Shown here: in pieces, positions 24,689 through 38,157 of the stretch | Layout of the letters: each line of letters begins with the position of its first letter | How positions within the stretch are numbered: the first letter of the stretch is position 1 | DNA from: Rhytidiadelphus loreus | Taxonomy: Eukaryota; Streptophyta; Bryopsida; Hypnales; Hylocomiaceae | DNA length: 64,000 nt | Direction of reading: 5' to 3' | NCBI GenBank assembly: GCA_947034895.1 | Contig: OX344761.1 | Location: 36,840,863-36,904,862 of the forward strand | The notes under the pieces: model-generated | Told to the model about the DNA's origin: nothing | Seen by the model: the letters and a program-made list of their open reading frames with translations, nothing else | Databases searched by the model: none | Made by a program: the position numbers and the translations under genes

Positions 24689-25199
24689 GCTAACATGTGA
24701 GCCTAGAAATGCAAGCCTACGAGCCTTGAGCCTAGGCGTAAGTAGGTACTCTACAACTATTAAAGGTGTCTATAACATACATACCTATAAAATAAGTACT
24801 CTATAATCATGGAACGTGCTTATAACATAGGCACCTATAATATGAATATCATTAGAAGAGATTTCAGGATTTTAAGGGCCGTTTCAGGGCCATTCCCGGC
24901 GCTGTTCCCCCGGCAGTAAAAGAACGCTGCCGTCAGATTTTTTTTAAGTCCTTAAACTGAGAAACAAAGTAAAAATCTGACCTGGCCGTCTCTCGGCCAG
25001 GTCAACACAGGCCGGGAACAACGGATATCAGCGGTTCTCGGGGGGTTTCGAGTTGGGAACTCGCAGCCCTCCCCGAGAGCCAAATCACATGTAATGCCTA
25101 TAACCATGAAAAGTGCTTATAACATAGCATAGGTACCTATAATATAGGAACTTAGGCTCTTAGACTCATGGGCTCAAAGTCCTAGGCTCACATGTTAGC
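24689..25199. mobile_element. MITE with GCTAACATGTGAGCCTAG ends (left arm), interrupted
   Basis: The 18-bp end at 24,689-24,706 is inverted at 25,182-25,199. Inside are repeats of GTGCTTATAACATAGG / GCACCTATAATAT type. The right-arm copy (42,330-42,538) is uninterrupted, but the left copy contains the MITE at 24,851-25,095. Confidence 0.7.
24851..25095. mobile_element. MITE, ATTAGA-TIR family, copy 3 (left arm only)
   Basis: It starts ATTAGAAGAGATTTC and ends AAATCACATGTAAT, about 245 bp and much more GC-rich than its surroundings. The interior has GGGCCGTTTCAGGGCC, an inverted pair around CTGGCCG/CGGCCAG, and a GGGAACTCGCAG phrase. It is nested in another MITE and is absent at the mirror site near 42,430. 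Confidence 0.75.
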
Positions 25200-25586
25200 A
25201 ACCATGGACACCAAACACCCTTGTCGACGTGTAAGGGTTAACAAATGGCACTCATAAGCATGGTGTCCATGTGCAAGCACAACAATAGCGCAAATCAAAT
25301 TATAATTTGTACTGTTGAGCTATTTCTAAAGTACTGTAGGAGCAGATTGAATGTATTGGACGCCATTATTTTGTCTCTAGTGATATTGAGGGGCCAACTA
25401 TGAGGGAAAATCTGCTGGTCCAGGTGGAAAGGTTGGAAGTAAAAATGAATATCGATCACTGTAACAAATGAAGACCAACAAAAATTGGAGTTCTCTCGAT
25501 TGGGTTTCATGAATTCATGGGGATAGAACTTCAGGTAGAAGAAAAATTAAACTCGTGGATAATGAGGTTGCTGATCATTCAAATTA

Positions 25587-25874
25587 GAGCATCCCCACCA
25601 GGGAGTTCTCTTTCCCTAAACTCGGGACCTCAATCCAGTCAAGCGTGTTCTCTATATGAGCTTGAATATAGAGAATTGGGCCCAACTTTTATTAAGTTCT
25701 CTATAAATTTGGGGTAGAGATCTTGTTTCGAGACTAGTGTGCATAAGCTTCTGTATCCCCATCCCCATCTGAGGTCCTGTCCCTAAAATTTTAGGGATAC
25801 ATAATATCCCCATCTCCATCTGAGGTCCTCTCCCTAAATTTTTAGGGATACATAACAGATTGGTGGGGATGCTC
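25587..25874. mobile_element. Tourist-like (PIF/Harbinger) MITE, 288 bp
   Basis: Perfect 14-bp termini GAGCATCCCCACCA / TGGTGGGGATGCTC are flanked by TTA on both sides (25,584-25,586; 25,875-25,877). The interior contains two copies of CCCCATCT...GAGGTCC..TCCCTAAA with the hairpin CCCTAAAATTTTAGGG. It lies 50 bp inside the spacer from the left-arm boundary. Confidence 0.88.
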
Positions 25875-25877
25875 TTA

Positions 25878-27951
25878 GTACAAAGTTTGTTTGCAGTTCT
25901 GTCTCTAGCTAGGGTTGCACTCAAGTTGAGAAAACTCACCAAAAATGATTGTGCAAGTCAAAAGTATTTGTTGTGTAGCAACTCACCAAAGTTGGGATTA
26001 TTTTTTGGGATAAGTTTATCTTAAATATGTGGGTAACAAAGGGCCAACAGTTTGGCAAATTTTGACTATATATTTAACTCCTGGCCAAATTGACTATAAT
26101 TCCCTAGATTAGCATTAGTTGCACATGTCTCCTACAACTCAAAAACTATTTGCAAAATGTAGTGAAAAAAAATTATTTTCTTCTAAAGGTAGTGCTATCT
26201 ATCTAAGTGGGAGTGTTTCTTGAAGTTGCCCTCTTGATACACATCTTGTAGCATACTTCTTTTTTTTTATTGCAAAATAGTTTGTCTTTTGTTAGGCCTA
26301 GCTCCAAGGCTTAGTTGTAGTTCCCATGAAAAGGCTTAGTTGTAGTTCCCATGCAAAGTTTCATTGTTTCACACTAGCATAAAACTTTCTACTTGTACTT
26401 GTAAGATAAGTATATTCAAAATCATTAGTAACCAAAAACCGTCACATCTAGATTCTTGCCTAAAATGAAGACATTAATTTTGAACATGTATAAGGTTTAA
26501 CATTAGAAATTTGTATAGATTCATGATACACATATCACTATTGCTTGGAAAATTGACATCTCTTGCCATTTAAAAGTGATTTGTGACATGTATATGTAGT
26601 TGCAATTTGTGACAATTAGAAGTGTGCATATTGTCATTTGCATTGATCATCTTGGTTTGGGAGCATCTTGTTGACATTCCTAATACTTGAGAATTGCTTC
26701 TACCTTTGTACTAAGGGAAGGAATCCAATGCTTCTACTTTCAATCAAAGGGAGGGAGACTATAAAGTGGCCAAATTCTAAAAGCATTCTTTTAATGCAAA
26801 TATTGCCCTTTGTTCAATGTACCAACAATGAATATCTCAAAGAAGGGTGGATGCTTTTACTACCCTATGTGATTCTAACTTCAAAAATCATAACTAATTC
26901 CATGAAGGTCACCAAAAAATATGAAATGATTAGTGTGAGATGTCAATTTTTTTAAAGAGTAACAAATTGGGTTTGAAGAGGAATGCAAACAAACTACCTT
27001 TTCTTATTGTCTTTTGTAATATGGAGACATAGTACTATATTGTCTTTTTGCACTTTTGTTTTAGGGAAACATGTAGATTTTCAATACCAAAAAACACCAT
27101 ACACTTAACAAATACTAAAGCATGTTAAATTTAGCCATTGAGGCCATCATTGAGGTCTTGAAGTCTGGTTCCATGCAGTCTCTCTTGAAACTCTTAAGCT
27201 TTTCAATCTCTGTTAAGTTTATTGAAACACGGTGGGTTGGTTAGATTTGCAAATATAGATGGATTGTGACTTAGTTTGCTGCCAAGGAGTTCGAAACTGC
27301 TGCAATAGATGTGTCTAGTTAGTGCAACAAGCAGCTGATGATGGAGCCAAGGAAATTGAATCTGTGACACCCCCATGTCGTCTAGCTGATAGGTTTGGGC
27401 AACAATGCGTTTTTCCTGATAGAGTTGATGGATACTTTTTTGCAATACTTCAGTTTAATTACTATATTAATGTTAATATCATGTAAGATATAAGATGATA
27501 AACAAAAAAATGAATCACCAATTGGATCCTTCACAACAACCAGAAAGTGCACTGAGCACAGAACCGCCTAGTAGTGTGAAAAAGATAAATACGTTATGCT
27601 CAGGGTTGACACTGTAGTTACATTAGGTCCTTGCAGTTTCCGTACACCCTGAGTAAAATTATAACTCACCCTTTAGTACTTCCTTTGTCTATCAGAGTCC
27701 AATACTATAATCAAGCACACAAACTCCTGCACCATTCCTGGTCCTGTTTAGGAGGCATTATCATTTCATCCACAAAGGCCGAGCGCTCCAACGTCTCAGC
27801 ATGCATCCCATTTTAAGCAACAGTGGAGGTTGAGGGCGGGTTAGTAGAGGAGTGGCGGAACAAAAGGTGCGAGTCACTGTAACATGCACACCGATATAAT
27901 TGTCTAACCACTCATGTACGTGCCTCAAGAACGAACTAATGTGAATACCGT
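25878..27951. other. Spacer between left arm and XPG gene, no gene seen
   Basis: AT-rich, with the presumed 3' untranslated region of the XPG gene at its right end. The 95-codon frame at 26,668-26,955 has no recognisable motif and no supporting context. Confidence 0.5.
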
Positions 27952-30900
27952 TCACGGCTGTTTAGAAGGTCTCTTTCTGCGAAGGAAAGGCATTGCTCGT
28001 AATCCCATACTCACACTTGCATCCACTTGGGCACTCTTGACATCATCACCTTCAGCAGCCAACAGATCAGAGATCCCTACTCCACTTGTCGATTGAGTCT
28101 CTGTCGTCTGAGAAAGTACTCCCATATCTTCAGTTCGTAAACTTGGTGAACTAGTAACAGGCTCAACAGTGCTGCACTCGGAAGCATCAACACCCTTAGA
28201 ATGGCCCTCTATAAGATCTCCTTGTAATTCAGCCTGCATACTGTCCAGTACGTGAAGACCTGAGATTTCATCTTCTTCATCAGGAACGCAAAAACCACCG
28301 CCAGAGAAAAGATATAGTTTTGGCGGTCCTGCAGACTTCCCTGAATCAATTGCCACATGAGATAATTCCTCTGTAGTTCTATGGTTCACGTCCCCATCAT
28401 TGCTCTGAGACCCTCCAGCCATGTCATTGTCACGGTTAATCTCAAGCTGGTCTATTTCTCTGCTGGCAGCCTGCGGTGGATTGGAAGACTCGCTCCTTAG
28501 TGAGACATTATCGTCACTTTCAGATTTATCCGCTCCGTCATCAGAGCCAGTAGGCTCATGATAATTGGCTTCATTCTTGCGAACCCTGCTAGACTGCACC
28601 AAAACAAAACAGGACATCGGAGTTATCCTCAAATTCAGATTTGTGATTCAACCCCCAAAACAAGGCTTGCCATCATTTACTCATGACATCATTTATTAGA
28701 TTCATCTCTACTTTTTCACTGAAACAAGGTCAGCACCCCACTTCGGATGACTTTTAAGGATAAATCTATTGTAATCAGGAAAATTAATGATGGAGCTCTA
28801 GATCATTGCAGCAATACAGAGTTCCATTCCCAATGAAATGAAAATTACCCTCCGAGGCTCCAAAAATTGGTCATCCGATTTCCTTTTCAATGTGCCGGGT
28901 TCACTCTCTGTTTCCATTACTGCGTTGTCATCGTCACTCTCACTGGAATGAGCACTACTGTCATCGCCTTCAATACTAACACCAGAACTTCTAGCTCCTC
29001 GCCCCCTGCCTCTTCCTCTTCCCCGTCCTCGACCCCTCCCACGAACCGTCTCTTTCTTATTCTTTCCTCTCCCTCTTCCGTTTCCTGAATTAAGAACAAA
29101 ATCTTCAGAACCTGCAACATCCACCATATTAAAGTGTTCTTCTTCCTCCAGAAGCTCAGTTTCTATTCTTTCAGCCGACTTCCTGCCTGCGTTCTTTTTC
29201 TGCTTCTGTTTCTTCATGGGCAGACTTCCGGCTTGGGAGGGGATGTCCATCATCTCCTTCGATAATCGACCCGTGGTCCCCCGAAGGGCTTTCTGAATGC
29301 GTGCACTCCTGACTTTTGCAAATCTTTGATTGAAGGAGTAAAACGCATCGATACGAAGTTGTGTCTGCAAATTTCGACAGCAGTAACACATTGAACATAA
29401 ATGCATCTAAATACAGTGACAAGCAGCCTAAACTTAGTGGATAACTGCAATGAACCTGGATGAACCTTTACCTCATTCCATATCATTCATAGGTCCTTCA
29501 GCTAACAAGCACAAAAATAGATGCCAACTGATTCACAAAACATACCTCATGACGATCATATTCCTTCAAAACAGATAGCAACAACTCATCTGCTTTTTCT
29601 TTAGGCCATGAAAATCGTTCGAAACAAAACCTGCAATATAGACTCGAGTTATTCATGCCACAAAATGTTTCTGAACTTGTGAGCGGCGTGATAACCTTGA
29701 ATGCTTCTTGGAAACATATTATCATTAGAACTGTCTGATGATACGTAAGAACGAAAAAGATTCCAACGACGACTTCGACAAATAAAGGAAGCTGGAATTA
29801 CTTTCGGAGAGCCTCAAGGTCTGGTCGCCCCCATGAAAAGGACTGTTTTGACTTGTCTACTCGTGGACCTTCATATTCAGCCACAACTACTTCGCTTGGA
29901 AACGAGTCGGGGATTTTCCAGTTCTTGCTCACAGCCCTCTACAAAATCGAAAAAAACACGAATCAGAATGCTGTCCTTGATGCACTTTTAGGTTAGATGA
30001 TCACCAGTCCACTTGCAATATCTCATTATTGGTCATAACAAATACAGAACAATGAAGCAGGTACCAAAAGAACTCCCACAAACACGACGATTGTCAGTTT
30101 AATCAAACAGCAATGCTGAATTATCTCATCTTACATGATTCTCCATGAAGGCTTCCTGGCGAAGAGATCTCTGAGTATCACCCGGAACATCTCCATTATC
30201 AGCTAATTCTGCAGCTTCATTAGAGTCTGCATCCTCTTCAACCGTATCATTATTTCCTCCCTTGTTGCCTTTTGCTTTGCCCTGTAAACCCTTTCTTTTC
30301 GATTCCCTAACTCCAAGTCCAAGAAGTGACAAATCCACAGACTCCACCATCTCTTTGAATTTTTTGAGTCCACCCTCCTCGTCAAATGCATTAACAACCT
30401 CAATGGCGTTCACTATTCCAATGCCACTGCAGCAATAAAGTCAGGTGCTGACATTAACACATGCACATGAAGTTCGTGCTTGGGAGGTTGTTACAGAAAG
30501 TCACACCAACCTTGCTTGAGAGGCCGTTAGGACAGATTGTCAGTCCATAAATCCCTTATTTTTTGTCCTAACTCAAATCCTTCGGTATCCAGTACCCGAT
30601 TCTGGTGTCTAGGAAACTTAGACGGACGACCAAATACTAATAGAGCACAGAAGCTGTTAAACCTATATCATTTTGAACAGGTAACCGAACCTACTGGCAC
30701 TAAATACTATTGCACGCAACTGCAGAAGATAAGCATACTAGTCTGGTGGACCATACAAAGAAATTCCTTCTAGAATGTCAATCAGTAATACAATTCTTTA
30801 AGAACTCCACCTGATGCCTTCAGTGTAGTCACTGCCCAGTAATAGAGCCATTTGTATAAGCTTCTCTCGAGTCAGTCCCAAGTCGGTCTCAACATCCTGC

Positions 30901-33900
30901 CACAGAAAATGATTCGATCTCAACAACCATAGAATTCCGAAAAAATCCAGCAATGGGATAGCGATTCTCAACAATGAAAGCAATGATATCCGGAAAAAAT
31001 GTTGTGAAGAAATCGTAACTTTACCTTCATGTAGTAAGTTTCCACATATTTACGGTCGTCAAAGATGTTCTTGTAGACATTGCGGCCTCCAAATAGGAAG
31101 ACATCAACATCATCTGTCACAACACCATCGACTAGCTTCTCTGCGTCCAAGAATGCGCACTGTGCTTCTGCTTCCATAGGAGCGATCACGTAAGGAATCC
31201 CAAAAATTTGTAAGAGCTCCTGCAAAAGCACACACGTCACAACACTTTGTTACAATTTGAAAATAAAGAGTCAAGACCCTATGAATCTTAACTTTAGGAA
31301 TAGGATTGTCCCGAAATCAACCACAGGACTGATCAAAGGCAAAGGGATCTGGTAACCCCTCTTGAAAAAAGACCCCAACAGGAAAGTTCAGTGATCGCTA
31401 TATACCTGGCATTCAGCAAACATCTCCGAAGTGACAGAATCTGCGTTTCGTTCATTCTTTTTCTGCATTTCGCGAAGCTCGGTTTCTTCTTGGAAAAGGA
31501 GTTCACGTTCTTTTTCTATCCCTGCGAGTAACTCTTCTTGTTCCTTCTCGAATGCAGCTTGCAATTCAGCTTCATCTCTTGCAAGTGCCTCGCGCTCAGC
31601 CAATATCGCAGCTTCATGACTCAACAGTTCTTCCCGCTCCATCACCATATCCATCTCTTCAGCATCTTTTAGCATGTCATCCATTGCCAAACTACCATCT
31701 GAATTTGGTTTGACAAAGCTTGGATTCACAACTACATTCGAACCAGCACTACCTTCCATTATTACAGTTTTTTCTAACCGTGGGGGTTGAGGAACTTCGA
31801 GTTGAGAGTCAATGCGAAGTTCTGCACTCTCCTCTGTCCCATTTGTTGATGACTTCAAATTCTGTATGTCAAGATCGGACCCAAATTCCCTGTTTTCAGC
31901 GGGATTATAAGCTAATACTGAATCACCATCATTCACCTTCGAATCACCATTAAGGTGAGGAATGCTCTTCATCTCTTCATCCTCACGTGGTAGGTTCTGA
32001 CCTGGAAACTCTTCACCAGAACCAACAGGAGTGACCAATTTTGCATCCAAACTAAGAAGCGCTTGAGGTTGCACTTGGACCTCCCCTCTTCCAACTTTGT
32101 TGTTGCTCTCAACTAAGTTCACCCCATTCACCTTCACGTGGGGTAAGCCTAAGGCTGGTTCAAATTCTGCTCGAGACACAATTGTTCTGGTCACACCAGA
32201 AGGAGGCAAAACGACTATCTCGTCAGCCACAGCCTTCCCTTTCCTTGCCCGCTCCCGTGCAATACGAGCTTCTTCTGAATCCATTTGAAGATTGGCAAAT
32301 GATTCTTGCTCCCCGACTCTAGGCACAGCCCCAGAGAACGCTTTTCCAGCACCCTCAACTGGTTCCCGGATGACTAACTGGGGAAGAGCATTAATTGGCG
32401 CTCTCCATGAGGCAACGTCAATCAGACTACGGCGTGTTGCTTCTTGGAATTCAAGCTCCTCTTGAGTCAGTGCTAAGCCTGACAATTTCAAGGACGTAAA
32501 TCAGAAGCATTTTGTACACTACGAAAACTATTTGTAGAAGAAAAAACATAGCATTGGCTTTACATGAGAAAAATACAGGAAAACAGCAGACGATGACTTG
32601 AAATCACTGCCTGCTTGGTTCATCAATCTTACACCATAACTCCTCAATGACTGGTAGCACAATTAATGCTGAACATGAAACAGAATCATACGATAAAGAG
32701 ACGAAGAGGGCGCAACAACAATAGAAGGGAACCTAGAAAGAACGGAAGAAGCATGCGGATTTGCAAAGATTTCACCAACACAACCACTGGAATTGGAATA
32801 AAGTAGAGCCTCTGAAGCAGCAAGTGAACAAGGACCTGTGACAGTATATCCAACCGCTGGTATTGCCACTGCACCGCTGCCGTCCTCCCATTCTACCTCA
32901 CTTTCACCACTATCCCCTGTGTCACTATCATCACTCGGTCCCGTATATTCAGAATCGGGATATACCCCGGGTTGAGAAGCTCGGATTCTATCGTGCTCCG
33001 CTAAGCTCTCCTGAATAGCAAGAGCCATCTCTGCATCACTATCTCCGCCAAAAGACAGATCATTTCCAGTGGGAATATAACTTTCTGGCTCTGTATGAGA
33101 GCCAGTCCGATGATCAAGCGCTTCAACTGCATTGGTCCCCTTCAAACCAAGATCAACTTCTTTTCCACCGTGACAGTCACCATCCTCCCATTCACAGTCA
33201 TTGTCTTCTGCTACTACCATAAGTCCAGAGGAAGGCTTCAGTTCTTGAGACTTTTCAGGTCGATAACCGATTTCATCACCCACTAAGTCTTTGAACAGAC
33301 CTAAGTCTTCATCCTCAGCAACTTCATTGCTATTGAAAGAGATTTGGATGCCTGATACCTGCGGCATAACATCTGGATTAACAATTGCATTCTGTCCTGC
33401 GCCCACTGCTAAGTCGTCATGTGATCCGCCATCGTTCATGAACTGGTTAACTTCAGTTGTTTTATCCAATTTCCCATCGTCGCTACTGATGCGCTTAGAA
33501 GGAATTCCTGCGAGAGGCTCGGACAAACTAGCTTTATCTCCGGTCATGAGCCTCTGAAATTCTGTATCACCATTGTTGACTAAACTCTCTGCCAAGGAGG
33601 GCACATTGTCCTCCTTCGATTCTCCAAAGGCCTGCCGATTCTCCACATCCTTCATGAGATAGAGATTCCACTGCAAGTCTCGGGTCATACGGACACCCAT
33701 CCCTCGAACTCTACTCACACGAGTCCTCCCCTTTTCGTCCACATATGTTTGAACAGTGCTATCAGGATTCCCAACTTCATCCAATTCTGTACTGAACGTT
33801 CCCTCCTTCGGCGGCAACGACCTGTAAGTAGACGAACTTCATAAATACAGAAGATTTCCGATTCCGACAAATGCGAGCTACGCTCGTTATCGGGCAATAA

Positions 33901-36900
33901 AACACAGAAAACAACAAAACATTTCTGTCCGGAATACTGCCATCCAACCGGAGTCCTAAACTGGGTATTCGTATAAACGTACCTGAAATTGGTTGATATA
34001 AGTGTTGTGTTCGTATCTGCTGGAGGTTGTACTTTTGGCTCAGGAGGTTTCAACCCAGGCAGCATTGAATTATCATGACCTTCGCCGGTCAACGCCCTGT
34101 CGACTTCAATATGAGTTGAAACTTGAGAGTAAAAAATCTTGAAAATCGTCTTTGATAGTATAAAACACTCAGGATTTATACTGGTAAAAAAATTTGTCGA
34201 TAAAAAATACCGGCTTACTCTCACATTGGCGGACCAACCGATAAGAGTGTGATCCGTAAAATATTTCATTTCTCTAGTACGCACAACACAAGATTCCAGA
34301 CTTTCATGTATCTTCCAAAGTAATGTAATTTAACACTGGCTCCTCACGAGCGCCAAAGTAAAGTAAAAAATAACCTTTCATTCATGAGTCGCTAAAGTCC
34401 CAGCACTTAAGAGAATTGAATACAGATAAAAAGTCTTACGATTTGTCTCCTTGATAAGAACTGGAATAGATGAACTCCCGGTTAGTCTCTGATGCAATGC
34501 GAGTGCTAGGAACCCCTCCCACACCCTTAACAGCAGCAGCTTTCTGTGCATCGGAGATCCCTCTGCGAAATGCTACCGTCTTCAAATAGGCTTCTATTTG
34601 CAGCTGAGAAAAAGAAGCTGGAGCCTACACACGTTTCCAAAAACAGAGTTTTAGGATGCACCCGTAAAGTTCGAAGTTGTAACTACTAGTGCCGACAGAC
34701 ACATAGGGTCAGGTCAGAACCAAGTGTGATACTTCGCCTCAAGAAGAAGAGCTCGGAAAAATGAAATGTTGTTTTGTACTTAAGACTTCTGTACCAATCT
34801 ATGAGGTTCCTTCAAACGATCGAGTTCAAAAGTGTCATGTCGCCTGTGAACCGGTAATATTTTGCAAAGGGATAGATATACAACCTTGGCAACCTTCTGA
34901 AACTTATGTCGATTTTCAGCGACGAGCTGCTCTCTCATCTGCGCAACAGGTAAAAATTACGTTTTGCACCTAGAATAATGGCAGGTCAAAGATTTCAAAG
35001 ATCAAGCAAATTACAATCCAATAGAAATGTTTTTCAGAACTAAGGCGATGACTCTATAACTCAGGATGATTACGACTAACAATCTGCAGCACCGGATGGA
35101 TAACATTACTAAAACTAAGCAATTTATTATTAAATAAGTTATTGAGTGCAATCAATAAAGGTCGATGTTAACTAATCTCACCTGGACCAAAAGATCCAGC
35201 TGCATTGAGGCAGGGAGAGATGCCAAAACCGCAGGATCCACTTTGCCTTCAGTTGATGGCTGCCAAATCAAGTCCGATTGCGCCCAAAAGCATGGTATTA
35301 GCAGAACATACATTCTTCATTGAAAATTCTAAGAGGGACTGTTAAACATTCAAGACAAACGCTCCCCTAGCGTAAGAGTAATGCAAAACTGCGGGTAAGT
35401 TCCGGATATGTGTACGAAACACTGAAACATCATGTACCTCTTGCACAGATGCAACTAATACTACAACAAATAACTACAACAAATACATATCAAAAAAATT
35501 CACGCCAAAATCCACAACAACAACAGACACAAAGTACCAAGGATTCAATGCGATCAATAAAAAATCTTAATAAATCTACTCAAGCTGACAAATACAATCA
35601 AGTCACGGACAGAGACACGAGACCAGAAGATCAATTAGAAATATATATGTGGAAAGTATATAAAGTACCTCAACAGAACTTATCTTAAACAATGGATTTT
35701 CACACTCTAATATCGCGAGTGTGTGAATGAAAAGGCGAATACTCACGAGATAAACGAGCTCCTCTTCCTCGTCTTCATCGTCGAAGTGCTGGTTTTCTAC
35801 CTCGTTCCAACTATTCAATTCATACACTTCATGTTCTTGACTATCACAGTTTTTGCTGTCTTCCTTCTCATGTCCTTTCACTGCTGTTGCAAGCCTAAAA
35901 CATTGATCAGATCACACAGTCGTAATTAAGTTCATATGTATAACCTAAGTGCCTAAATTAGTAAAATGAAGAAAGGAAAACAACAACGACTAAACGATGA
36001 AAGTAAAACTTACAAGGCATCTACAGATCCCTCCCTGTGCAGATCACCATGTAACATTGCACCACCAGCGGGAGAAACATCGTCCGTGCCATTCATCCCA
36101 TTGTTTAGAGAGGAGACATCCTTGTCATTGTTGTTATCCTTCGCCGCTGATTTAACTTGCGGTCCGTTCATACCAGCGATTTCTTCCAACTTCCTAGTCC
36201 GTAACTGTTAAAGAACATAGTGTCACCAGGGGTCGAAGGTCAGAACAAAACAGTAGCACCAAGCTCACCCGTTAACAGAGGACAACATACAGCAGCCTTT
36301 CCTCATGGAATTGATCCTCAGTAGTCATGTAGATAAGCAAAATTCCAAATTTTTACATCATTCCCAATTAAATCGTATGAACTTGTCCATAGTCTTAATG
36401 ATAGCCACCCAACTAGTAGTGAAACAATACAATCTGCGATTCTTACGTGCACCTGAAAAAATACTAAGTCATAAACCCTAAACCCATGCCTTACTATGAA
36501 AAACGTGCCTTCCCAGCTCTTCACTGACAGGTTCTTTAGAAATCATGGCGTTTATGGAAACAAATTCAAAAGTAAAAACAGAAAATGAAACACGAACTAA
36601 GACTACAACTTCTTAATAATCAACAAAGAGAATTCTCCAAATAAATCAGCGAAGGACTTTGATGGTGTCTACACAATCACAATGTGGTTTCCCGAAAACG
36701 TGACAGAGCTCAGGAGAGGAAGAGGACCAAGCTCACATGATTCAAAAGCAGCTTCTCAGCGGTCTTACGAATTCTGGACTGCGCTTGCTCACGCTGCCTC
36801 CGGCGAGCTATAACAGTGCGCCTCTTCAAAGCCGGTGTGCCACCATCAAACACAAACACGGGCTTTATACGCAGAAACAGAAGCTTGCAAATTCGGCGGA

Positions 36901-37445
36901 AGAATCCTAACAAGTGCGCATTGCGGATCATGTCTCCACGATCATCACGCATTGCTTTCATAAATTGGATGATCCATATGCTCGCATCTGTTGGCACATC
37001 CAATAAAACCACATCAGAATTCAGGTAACCACACTTAATTGTACACTTCAAATCTGGTACAATGAGGATTTGGAGAGTGTGCACCACCTCAGCATCAGAA
37101 CTCGTGTCCGTTTTAGATGATCTCCCAACTATGAACCCTTACAACTTTTGCACATGGAACCCAAGTAATGTATTCGTTAGTGCTTTGGAATTCCCTTTGG
37201 TTTGTAAGAAGAACATTTGATAATTTGACCATTCTAACAATAGAAACTATTCCCAGTGTCGAAATTACCGTACGACATCCAAGCATCATCTCTCCAGGAA
37301 TAATTATAAATATAAAACACACTTCACACTCAAATTGCACACATGTGGAATGCATACCTATAGCAAGCTTTCGGCTCCCCAAAGACTCCACCGAAACGCG
37401 TCGCCCGACAGGAGCCAGAAGCTCCCATAAACCATGAACTCCCAT
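27952..37445 (-). CDS. UVH3: XPG/RAD2/UVH3-type structure-specific DNA repair endonuclease
   Basis: I derive 17 exons with GT-AG junctions in consistent phase: 37445-37358, 36987-36737, 36204-36014, 35894-35747, 35259-35182, 34938-34885, 34624-34440, 34096-33983, 33821-32692, 32478-31406, 31219-31025, 30896-30811, 30426-30135, 29938-29802, 29630-29546, 29364-28849, 28593-27952. The product is about 1,754 aa, with no internal stop. The N domain starts [17 protein letters not shown], with Asp30 (LAIDASIW) and Asp77 (VFVFDGG) as in human XPG. The I domain has PMEAEAQ (Glu1120, Glu1122) and TDDVDVF (Asp1141, Asp1143), then [12 protein letters not shown]. The long spacer (exons 9-10) has a ubiquitin-interacting motif near residue 630 ([14 protein letters not shown]) and an acidic coiled coil. 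Exon 16 has a GRGRGR run. The enzyme makes the 3' incision in nucleotide-excision repair. It is single copy, in the inverted-repeat spacer. Confidence 0.94.
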
Positions 37446-38157
37446 CTCTTCTTCAAAATTGGTAAAGGCGAAACCTAATTCTTACACTCTAAGCTGCAAA
37501 ATCGATCAAAAAACCTAACCTGCAAAAACACTTGATAGTATATGATGATATACTCAGCAGTGCGAAATTGAACAACGAGCTACCGCCTGTGATACCACAT
37601 CCGCAAAGTCGTCCCCCAAACTTCAGCGAGACGCAACAGTCATGGATCGAGGTCACGTGAGCTCATGGTGCTGGCGGGCGCCATGTCACGGCTTGATGAA
37701 AATCCGAGCTGCTGCTGCTGCTGCAGAATCCCTTGACCAGAATAGAAAGCTAGAGTGGCCATGGCCAGCTATTCTATGAGTGTGTTCAGTACTCTGACGG
37801 AGATGCTGGAGATGACTGGATCAATGGCGACGAGCACACGAAAACCCTGCCGCTCATGGCAAAGAGAGCGCACTACTTGAAGGTACAGGTACTGTTCTGG
37901 TTGGCCTGAAACCCGGAAGGGGCCCTACGGTATCTGAAATTCTGGACGGGTATCGTAGAGGTCAAGGTTCTCAATCCGGGCATGACTAGTCAGCTGTGCA
38001 GAGTTGGAGCGCAATGGAAACAGGCCCTGAACCGCCGACCCCGGGGCCCGCAACGCGCCTCTCGCGTCTTTCCTCCCCGCAAAGCAACCCTCGGTCTCTT
38101 CGCCGCAAAATGCTCTCTTCGGGGTTCAGGGCCTGAAAACGCACGCCACTGGTGACG
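37446..38157. promoter_or_regulatory. Divergent intergenic region between XPG and SANT genes
   Basis: About 710 bp separates the two start codons, which face away from each other, so both promoters must lie here or overlap. The half next to the SANT gene is GC-rich and contains a CTG/CTGCAG trinucleotide run (37,709-37,724). No clear TATA box was identified. Confidence 0.55.

Larger units (their letters stand above)
13310..25536 (+). repeat. Left arm of giant inverted repeat (~12.2 kb)
   Basis: This arm is the reverse complement of about 41,992-54,490. Landmarks pair in mirror order: 13,340-13,500 with 54,290-54,480; 13,630-13,720 with 52,090-52,150 and 53,950; 14,900-15,400 with 49,000-49,450; the SINA gene with its copy; 22,440-22,660 with 44,940-45,150; 25,295-25,536 with 41,992-42,240. 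Similarity is lost inward of AACTTCAGGT (25,527-25,536) and outward of about 13,310. By eye, identity is about 93-95% in spacers and near 100% over the SINA gene. Apart from that gene and the elements listed separately, I see no gene in the arm. Boundaries are good to about 20 bp. Confidence 0.93.
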
